Assembly: GCA_026985615.1 (NCBI GenBank)
Contig: JALSQD010000037.1
Span: 1 to 43,250 of the forward strand
Direction of reading: 5' to 3'
Length of the DNA: 43,250 nt
Source of the DNA: Thermaceae bacterium
GTDB lineage: Bacteria > Deinococcota > Deinococci > Deinococcales > Marinithermaceae
How positions within the stretch are numbered: the stretch's first letter is position 1; every line of letters begins with the position of its first letter. Below, piece after piece: positions 37,734 through 43,250 of the stretch. Under the pieces are notes generated by a model, which saw only the letters and a program-made list of their open reading frames with translations, did not search any database and had not been told where the DNA came from. Position numbers and translations under genes: made by a program.

Positions 37734-37807
37734 GCGAACTAAAAAAGGCCAAATGTCCTAAAAGAGGGGCAGGCGCGCGATCGAACGCCTCGAGCCCCGG
37801 GGCTAGC

Positions 37808-38863
37808 TGTGCAGACTCACATCCCCTTCACCCCAACCCCCAAACGCGAGACGGGAGCCTGATTGCCCAGGCTGCTGTGGGGGCGGTGCCCGTTGCAATA
37901 GCAAAGCCACTCAGGAAGGTGGGTTTCCCGTTAATCGATACTCCGGTAGGCGTGGGCCTACGCCCACTCGTTCAAGAGGGTACGGATGAAGCGTTTCACC
38001 TTCCCGCTGGTCCTTGGCGTGTAGGGCCGGATCGTCTTGTGCTTTAGGCCCAACCACCGATGCGCCCTTTGGAAGCGCTCAGACCGAAAGATCCGGGCGT
38101 TCTCGGCCATCATCCCGCGCACCTGAATGCTCAACCGCCGGTAGTGGTGCAGGGCGGAGAGCAGAAAGGCGGCGGGCTTTCCTTCCGCCCGTCCCTCTTC
38201 ACCACCGCGTAGGTCAGCGAGCTGAAATCGCGTGCCGCGGCGAAGACATGTTCTCATTCCACCGAATGGCCCTGTGCGCTTCGAACGACGGTCATCCGGT
38301 GCCCGGGCCTTTTGAACCGCGCGCTTCTTGGTGTCCAGGTGCAGGAGGATCCCGAAAGCCTCGACCTCAAAACGCCTGGGCGGGGGTTTGGGCTCCAAGA
38401 CCGAGCGCCGCCTTGGCTTTCAGGATGCGCCCCACCGTGCCCTTGTAAAAGCCAAGCCTATGGCGATGGCGCGGTAGGGTCAGCGGCTCTGGCGGGGTTT
38501 CATCAGCTGCCGTACCAGACCTGCCGCGCCAGCTCTTCTGCAGCCCTCTTCAGACTGCGGTGGGAACGGAAGCTGCGGCCGGCAAGACCCGACCGCCCTC
38601 TTTGCGGTAACGCCGGAGTCGCTTGCAGGCGGTTCTTGGGCTGACCCCCCTCGGCTTTAGCCGCTTCCCTCACCGACAGGCCCTCGTGGATCATGCGGAA
38701 CTCCAGGACGCACCTTCCCCTGAACGTAAGCCGCGTGTTCCTGTGGCTGTTCGCTGACAGGAATCTGCTCCGGACTTGATCCGGGTCTCCTCCTCTCATG
38801 CCCAAAGCCATCCCCCCGGCACCGGGTATGGGGCTCCAATGAACAACGCGTTGGGAGATTACA
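37808..38863. mobile_element. Defective IS481-family insertion sequence (about 1.06 kb)
   Basis: The element starts with TGT at 37808 and ends with ACA at 38863. Terminal repeats are imperfect: TGTGCAGACTCACATCCCC at the left and TGTAATCTCCCAACGCG at the right, alignable with a two-base gap. GCTAGC flanks both ends in the same orientation (37802-37807 and 38864-38869), a 6-bp target duplication. The length fits IS481. It contains one broken transposase gene on the minus strand. Confidence 0.7.
37830..38760 (-). pseudogene. IS481-type transposase, inactive
   Basis: Pieces in different frames give the order of an IS481 DDE transposase: N-terminal helix-turn-helix (NSHRNTRLTFRGR...MIHEGLSVREAAKAEG), a middle LHLDTKKRA (first Asp), then GMMAENARIF where DNG is expected, RPYTPRTSGKVKRF where GK-x-E-RF is expected, and WLCYCNGHRPHSSLG near the end. 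Both the second Asp (now Glu) and the catalytic Glu (now Lys) are changed and there are several frameshifts and stops, so it cannot work. Approximate bounds; frame joins were made by eye. Confidence 0.75.
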
Positions 38864-38864
38864 G

Positions 38865-40313
38865 CTAGCTGCTGGGCGCCGAGGAGTCGAGTTCGGCCTC
38901 CACCGTTTCCTGCCAGCGGGCGTAGTTCGCCGCGAGCGCCGGGTTCGGGCGCGGCTCGAAAGCGTCGGGTGCGCCGCCCGCCTCCCAGTCCGCCGGCCGG
39001 CCGGCCAGCAAGAAGGCCGCGCCCCGGGCAGTGGCTTCGAGCCCCGGCGGGCGCAGCACCGGCAGGCCGCTCAGGTCGGCGAGCCGCTGCGCCAGCCCGT
39101 CCAGGTTCGCCAGCCCCCCGGTCAGGCGGATGCGGCGGGGCGCGGGCAGGTAGCGGGCCTGTTCTTCCAGGTTGACCGCCAGCATGAAGACGATGCTCTC
39201 CACTACGGCCACCGCCTTCTCGGCCAGGCCGCCCTCGCCCTCGAAGCGCACCGGGAAGCTCGCCCGCCAGAAGGGCGAGCCGAGGCCGGAGACCCCGTTC
39301 AGGAAGACCAGCGGGCTGGCCGGCACCTCCTCCAGCCAGCCGCCTAGCTTGTCCGTCAGGTCTTTCACCCCGTACTCTTCGGCGAACCGGGCGAGCGCCG
39401 ATCCGGCGCCGTTGACCGTGCCCTCGAGCACGTACTCCACCCGCCCGCCGCCGTCGTGCAGCACCCCGGCGAGCAGCCGCTCGGGGCGTACCAGCCGCGC
39501 CCCCGTCGCCCGCAACACGAAAGCGCCGGTGCCGGCGTTGACGTAGGCGGTTTCTTTGTTCAGCTCGCCGTAGGCGAAGAGGGCGGCGTTCTGGTCGCCG
39601 GTGACCAGCGCCAGCGGCACCTCCGGCGCGGCCGCCAGCGAGCCGTAGCCCCAGGCGTTGGGCGCCACCGGCGGCAGCGGGTCACGCGGCAGGCCGAAGA
39701 GACGCAAGAGCCCGTCGTCCCAGTCGCGCGCCTCCAGCGCCACCAGTTGGGTGCGGCTGGCGTTCACCACGTCGGCGGCGCGGGCCGCCCCGCCCGCCAG
39801 CCGGCCCGCGAGCCAGGCGGCCATGGGCCCGAAACCGAGGCGGCCCTCCTCGTGGGCCCGGCGCACCTCGGGCAGGTGGTCCAGGCACCAGCGCAGCTTG
39901 CTGGCGCCGTAGTGGGGCGTCAGGAAGAGGCCGGTGCGCTCGTGAATCGTCTTTTCGTAGGGCCGCAGCGCCTCCACCGTCCGCCAGGCGCGCCGGTCCT
40001 GCCAGCTGATCACCGGCCCCAGCGGTTCGCCGCTGGTGCGGTCCCAGCAGGCGACGTTGGAGCGCTGGGTGGCCAGGCCGGCGGCGGCCACCGGGCCGGG
40101 CGCGGCGGCGAGGGCCTGTGTCACCGCCCCGGCGATGGAGGCCCAGAGCGCCCCGCCGTCGTACTCGGCCCGCAGCTCGTCGGGCCTGTGGGCGCGGATC
40201 TCGCGCGTGGCCGCCGCGAGCTGTCGTCCGCGCGCGTCGAAGACGAAGGCGCGGCTGGCGTGGCCGCCCTGGTCGATGATCAGGTAGCGCTCGTGGGCGT
40301 CGCGGGTATGCAC
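38865..40313 (-). CDS. FGGY-family carbohydrate kinase (glycerol-kinase-like)
   Basis: 482 aa from the GTG at 40313 with GAGGAG nine bases upstream. FGGY fold: phosphate loop LIIDQGGHASRAFVFD near 11-26 (glycerol kinase has DQGTTSSR), GLATQRSN, and GDQNAALFAYGEL with the conserved catalytic-site Asp, then GTGAFVL. The glycerol-contacting Glu of QRE is Ser here (QRSN), so glycerol is unlikely and the substrate is open. It phosphorylates a sugar or polyol using ATP. The gene's TAG stop lies within the target duplication of the IS element, which did not disrupt it. Confidence 0.8.
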   Translation of the reverse strand: MHTRDAHERYLIIDQGGHASRAFVFDARGRQLAAATREIRAHRPDELRAEYDGGALWASIAGAVTQALAAAPGPVAAAGLATQRSNVACWDRTSGEPLGPVISWQDRRAWRTVEALRPYEKTIHERTGLFLTPHYGASKLRWCLDHLPEVRRAHEEGRLGFGPMAAWLAGRLAGGAARAADVVNASRTQLVALEARDWDDGLLRLFGLPRDPLPPVAPNAWGYGSLAAAPEVPLALVTGDQNAALFAYGELNKETAYVNAGTGAFVLRATGARLVRPERLLAGVLHDGGGRVEYVLEGTVNGAGSALARFAEEYGVKDLTDKLGGWLEEVPASPLVFLNGVSGLGSPFWRASFPVRFEGEGGLAEKAVAVVESIVFMLAVNLEEQARYLPAPRRIRLTGGLANLDGLAQRLADLSGLPVLRPPGLEATARGAAFLLAGRPADWEAGGAPDAFEPRPNPALAANYARWQETVEAELDSSAPSS

Positions 40314-40528
40314 CTGGCCTTGCTCCTCAACGTCAGGATACCCGCATCCGGGTGCTACCCATCCCGGCCGTGATGTGCTATAAAGGGTGGGTATGCCCTG
40401 CAAGGGCAGCGTGTCGCAAGAGACCCCGGGTCTATAGTCCAAGCGCCGTGCGCTAAAGGGGGAGCACCCTCTGGGGGATCCGACGCGACGCGGCCGCCTC
40501 CGGGCGGCGCACAGGAGGATATAGGCGG
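40314..40528 (+). promoter_or_regulatory. Structured leader and promoter of rpsA
   Basis: TATAAA at 40379-40384 is the probable -10; the leader to the ATG is about 140 nt. It holds three hairpins: TGCCCT-GCA-AGGGCA (40394-40408), AGACCC-C-GGGTCT (40421-40433) and GCCGCC-TCCG-GGCGGC (40493-40508). The last ends four bases before the AGGAGG ribosome site (40513-40518). A second possible -10 is TATAGT at 40433-40438. This could serve autoregulation by S1. Confidence 0.5.
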
Positions 40529-42289
40529 ATGGAAGACAAGGAACCCAAGACCCCGGCGGAGGCCGGAACCGAAACCCCCGAAACCCAAGCCCAACCCGAA
40601 GCCCAGGCTCAGGAGCCCGAAGTCCAGGCTGCCGAGTTGGCCCAGTCCGAGGCTGCCGAAGCCCCGGTCCAGGCCGAGCCCGCGGCCGAGATGACCATGG
40701 AGCAGGCGCTCCAGGAGGCCGAATCCAGGCTTGGCGCCAAGGTGCGCCGCGGCCAGGTGATCAAGGGCCGGGTCGTTTTCGTGGGCAGTGAAGGGGTGGC
40801 GGTCGACGTAGGCGCAAAGGTCGAAGGCATCATCCCGTTCAACCAGTTGACCGAGGAACCTCTCTCCGAGGAAGAGCTCAAGAACATGCTCAAGCCCGGG
40901 GATGAGGTCGAGGTCTACGTGGTGCGCGTCGACCTTCCCAATAACGTCATCATCCTTTCCAAGAAGCGCGCCGAGGCCGACAAGGCCTGGCGCAAGATCG
41001 TCGAGCTCTATGAAAAGGGCGAGCCCGTCGAGGTGACGGTGCGCGAGAAGGTCCGCGGCGGCCTGGTGGCCTACCTGGAGGGCGTGCGCGCCTTCATCCC
41101 CGCCTCTCAGGTCGACATCAAGCGCGTGGCCGACCTCGAGGAGTTCGTGGGCAAGTCGATCCCGGTCAAGATCACCGAGCTCAACCGCAAGAAGGGTCGG
41201 ATCATTCTCTCGCGCCGCGTGCTGCTGGAGGAAGACCAGAAGAAGAAGCGCGCCGAGGTGCTCGAGCGCCTCCAGCCCGGCGACGAGGTCGAGGGCAAGG
41301 TCGTCGAGGTGACCGAGTTCGGCGCCTTCGTCAACCTGGGCGCGATCGACGGCCTGATCCACCGCAGCGAGCTCTCCTGGGGCCGCTTCGAGCACCCCAA
41401 AGAGGTCGTCAAGGTGGGCGACGTGGTCAAGGCCAAGGTGCTCTCGGTCGATCGCGATCGCGAGCGCGTCAACCTGAGCATCAAGGCGCTCACCCCCGAC
41501 CCCTGGCAGACCGCGGCCGAGAAGTACGAGGTGGGCCAGCGCATCAAGGGCAAGGTCGTGGGCCTCACCCCTTTCGGCGCCTTCGTCGAGATCGAGCCGG
41601 GGCTCGAGGGCCTGATCCACATAACCGAGATGAGCTGGACCAAGCGGCCGCGCCACCCCTCCGACGTGCTGAAGGAGGGCGAGGAGGTCGAGGCCGTGGT
41701 GCTGCGCATCGACCCCGAGCAGCGCCGTCTCAGCCTGGGCCTGCGCCAGACTCTGCCCGACCCTTGGAAGGAACTGCCCGAGAAATACCCCCCGGGCACC
41801 GTGGTCAAGGGCAAAATCACCGGCGTGACCGACTTTGGCGTCTTCGTCGAGATCGAAGACGGCATCGAGGGCCTAGTCCACATTTCCGAGCTCGACTACG
41901 AGCACATCGACAACCCGGCCGAGAAGTTCAAGAAGGGCGAGGAGCTGGAGGTGGTGGTCCTCAACATCGACGCCACCGACCAGCGCGTCTCGCTCTCGCG
42001 CAAGCGCCTGTTGCCGCCCCCGGTGCCCACCGAGGACGAGGAGCAGGAAAAGAAGCGCCGCCCGCGCCAGAAGAAGGTCAAGGGCAAGCGCCCGCCGCAG
42101 CGGGGTCCGCGCCGCGACCGCGATCTGCCCGGCATCGCCACCGCGCAGGGGGCAGACCTGGGTTCGTTCGTGGGCGGCGAGAGCAACACCAGCGTCAAGC
42201 TGGGCGACCTCTACGGCGACCTGCTGGCCGACCTGGGGCTGGAGGAGGAGGCCACCGAGGCCGAGCCCGCCGCCGAAGGCGAAGCCTGA
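40529..42289 (+). CDS. rpsA: 30S ribosomal protein S1
   Basis: 586 aa with five S1/OB repeats: starts near 72 (VRRGQVIKGRVV), 160 (GEPVEVTVREKV), 245 (PGDEVEGKVVEVTEFG), 330 (VGQRIKGKVVGLTPFG) and 417 (PGTVVKGKITGVTDFG). The N-terminal 54 residues are Ala/Glu/Pro/Gln low complexity; the C-terminal tail has a basic block (KKRRPRQKKVKGKRPP) and ends acidic. S1 helps the ribosome bind leadered mRNA; in an organism with many leaderless genes it may be needed for only part of the transcriptome. The 140-nt structured leader suggests regulation by its own product. Terminator follows at 42306. Confidence 0.95.
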   Translation: MEDKEPKTPAEAGTETPETQAQPEAQAQEPEVQAAELAQSEAAEAPVQAEPAAEMTMEQALQEAESRLGAKVRRGQVIKGRVVFVGSEGVAVDVGAKVEGIIPFNQLTEEPLSEEELKNMLKPGDEVEVYVVRVDLPNNVIILSKKRAEADKAWRKIVELYEKGEPVEVTVREKVRGGLVAYLEGVRAFIPASQVDIKRVADLEEFVGKSIPVKITELNRKKGRIILSRRVLLEEDQKKKRAEVLERLQPGDEVEGKVVEVTEFGAFVNLGAIDGLIHRSELSWGRFEHPKEVVKVGDVVKAKVLSVDRDRERVNLSIKALTPDPWQTAAEKYEVGQRIKGKVVGLTPFGAFVEIEPGLEGLIHITEMSWTKRPRHPSDVLKEGEEVEAVVLRIDPEQRRLSLGLRQTLPDPWKELPEKYPPGTVVKGKITGVTDFGVFVEIEDGIEGLVHISELDYEHIDNPAEKFKKGEELEVVVLNIDATDQRVSLSRKRLLPPPVPTEDEEQEKKRRPRQKKVKGKRPPQRGPRRDRDLPGIATAQGADLGSFVGGESNTSVKLGDLYGDLLADLGLEEEATEAEPAAEGEA

Positions 42290-42305
42290 GCGCCGCTTCG
42301 AGAAG

Positions 42306-42341
42306 CGAACCCCCGCAGGCTGCGGGGGTTCGTTCTATTCT
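42306..42341 (+). terminator. Rho-independent terminator of rpsA
   Basis: Perfect 12-bp stem CGAACCCCCGCA / TGCGGGGGTTCG with a GGC loop, then TTCTATTCT. Confidence 0.85.
42336..42341 (+). promoter_or_regulatory. -10 element (TATTCT) within the terminator tail
   Basis: TATTCT twelve bases before the ATG at 42354; the terminator's T-tail doubles as the next gene's -10. Confidence 0.4.
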
Positions 42342-42353
42342 GAGGCTGAAGGT

Positions 42354-43043
42354 ATGGGCGAGCTGCGCACGTTGCCCGAGCTGCGGGGGCGGACCCGCGT
42401 CTTCGCTGACCGGGCCGACGCCGGGCGGGTGCTGGCGCGTTGGCTCGAGCCCGAGTGGAAGGGGGCCGAGGGCGGGATCGTGCTGGCCGTGCTCGCCGGG
42501 GGCGTGCCGGTGGGGCTCGAGCTGGCCCGCGGCCTGGAGCTGCCCCTAGACCTGATCTTCGTGCGCAAGCTGCACTTCCCCGACAACCCCGAGGCCGGTT
42601 TCGGCGCGCTGGGCGAGGGCGGCGTGTTGCTGATCGACCCGGACGCGGAGCGCTGGCTCGGCCCCGAGGGGGTTCGCGCCGTCGTCGCGGAGGAACGGCG
42701 GGCCCTGGCCGAGCGCATCCGCCGCCTGCGCGGCCCGCGCCCGCCGCCGCGGCTCGCCGGACGCCGGGTCCTGCTCACCGACGACGGGCTGGCCTCGGGC
42801 GCCTCCATGCGGGTGGCCGTGCGCGAAGCGCGCGCCCGCGGGGCGGAGCAGGTCGAAGTCGCCGTGCCCACCGCTTCTTCGGACGCGGCCCGGCGCGTGG
42901 CCCGCGAAGCCGATCGCGTCTTCGTGGCCAACCTGCGCTCCGGCCCGCCCTTTGCGGTGGCCGATGCCTACCGCAACTGGCGCGACCTGAGCACCGAAGA
43001 GGTGGCCGCGCTGCTGCACCCCCCTCGGACCGGAGGCGCGTAG
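42354..43043 (+). CDS. Phosphoribosyltransferase-domain protein
   Basis: 229 aa. Type I PRTase fold: the PRPP loop VLLTDDGLASGASM at about 139-152, and VLAGGVPVGLELA for the first half of the site. About 90 residues before this loop form a variable hood. Such stand-alone proteins are usually nucleobase PRTases or unknown-substrate enzymes. Not purF, apt or hpt by size and motif. Base or substrate is not assigned. The stop abuts the -35 of typA. Confidence 0.78.
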   Translation: MGELRTLPELRGRTRVFADRADAGRVLARWLEPEWKGAEGGIVLAVLAGGVPVGLELARGLELPLDLIFVRKLHFPDNPEAGFGALGEGGVLLIDPDAERWLGPEGVRAVVAEERRALAERIRRLRGPRPPPRLAGRRVLLTDDGLASGASMRVAVREARARGAEQVEVAVPTASSDAARRVAREADRVFVANLRSGPPFAVADAYRNWRDLSTEEVAALLHPPRTGGA

Positions 43044-43069
43044 GCAAAGCGGCCGCGATCTGTTAAGAT
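43041..43069 (+). promoter_or_regulatory. Promoter of typA (TAGGCA, 17 bp, TAAGAT)
   Basis: TAGGCA at 43041-43046 (overlapping the upstream stop), 17-bp spacer, TAAGAT at 43064-43069, then ten bases to the ATG at 43080. Confidence 0.55.
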
Positions 43070-43079
43070 GCGTTGTTTT

Positions 43080-43250
43080 ATGGAACTCCGCAACCTTGCC
43101 ATCATTGCCCACGTCGACCACGGGAAGACCACCCTGGTCGACGCGATGCTGAAACAGGCCCACGCGCTGGAGCGGGGCCACGAAGACGACGAGCTGATCA
43201 TGGACACCGGCGAGCTCGAGCGCGAACGCGGGATCACCATTTTGGCCAAG
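43080..43250 (+). CDS. typA: GTP-binding protein TypA/BipA, N-terminal part (partial)
   Basis: The first 57 codons are present; the gene runs off the right edge. The P-loop AHVDHGKTTLVDAML and the switch region LERERGITI are characteristic of translation GTPases, and RNLAIIAHVDHGKTTL with DELIMDTGELERERGITILAK is the TypA/BipA pattern (LepA or EF-G would differ). TypA acts on the ribosome in stress adaptation and large-subunit assembly. The ATG is ten bases after TAAGAT. Confidence 0.9.
   Translation, partial: MELRNLAIIAHVDHGKTTLVDAMLKQAHALERGHEDDELIMDTGELERERGITILAK

Noticed and set aside
37742..38864. Prophage or integron remnant
   Set aside because: The TGT...ACA ends, IS481 motifs and 6-bp duplication are enough to explain the region.
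40355..41656. 433-aa minus-strand open frame opposite rpsA
   Set aside because: Asp/Leu/His-rich antisense artefact of a highly biased gene.
1..43250. tRNA, rRNA or riboswitch genes
   Set aside because: No cloverleaf or rRNA-like stretch was seen in the gaps; the gaps are mostly under 100 bp.

Overview
The window is a GC-rich (about two thirds G+C by eye) bacterial chromosome segment with very tightly packed genes, frequent 1-4 base overlaps (ATGA, GTGA, TTGA) and many GTG/TTG starts. A recurring signal is a -10 hexamer ending exactly six bases before the start codon, so that the mRNA would begin at or next to the initiation codon (leaderless). Together with the gene content (PolX with a PHP domain, DUF3137/LemA, a DtxR-type Mn regulon, DprA, an acidic-tailed five-domain S1), this points to the Deinococcota, most likely the Thermales (Oceanithermus/Marinithermus-like). 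The assignment is inference; no rRNA or tRNA gene is present to settle it.

Layout. 1-1848: end of a PHP-family histidinol phosphatase and a PolX whose polymerase active site looks dead while its PHP nuclease site is intact. 1825-5655 (minus): uncharacterised protein, argB, LapA-like coiled-coil protein and CPA1 antiporter. 5705-9013: small secreted protein, 56-aa zinc ribbon, DMT exporter, PhoU-like/PiT phosphate pair. 9149-10816: single-domain asparaginase and a compositionally atypical class II Fic enzyme. 10822-13294 (minus): SmtB/CadC-type regulator and Zn/Cd P-type ATPase with a recognisable operator. 13327-16341: nucleoside hydrolase, duplicated SdpI-type membrane protein, and a AAA/DUF4143 ATPase behind two tandem palindromes. 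16349-19087 (minus): mntR-mntH-zip metal-uptake operon. 19174-23992: prfA-nudix-glgA-TPR operon, then a secreted propeller protein. 23975-31525 (minus): LemA with two DUF3137 paralogues, ispH-dusA-CDF operon, dprA, DUF389 protein. 31553-33845: rsuA, a frameshifted fused deoxyribosyltransferase-like pseudogene, a DMT gene behind an 11-codon upstream ORF. 34053-37685: cell-envelope proteins (lipoprotein with split dockerin-like repeats, Asp/Tyr/His-tailed secreted protein, vWA lipoprotein, truncated-looking ORF). 37808-38863: dead IS481-family element with a 6-bp target duplication. 38865-43250: FGGY kinase, rpsA with a structured leader, phosphoribosyltransferase, start of typA.

Metal homeostasis is the main theme: Zn/Cd export (P-ATPase with SmtB), Mn/Zn import (MntH, ZIP under an MntR-like protein) and a CDF exporter. 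I found no CRISPR array, prophage or complete defence system. The strongest leads are the polymerase-dead PolX, the twin-palindrome operator in front of the AAA ATPase, the leaderless upstream ORF coupled to the DMT gene, the split dockerin lipoprotein, the frameshifted double-domain deoxyribosyltransferase-like gene, and the excess of CTCGAG.
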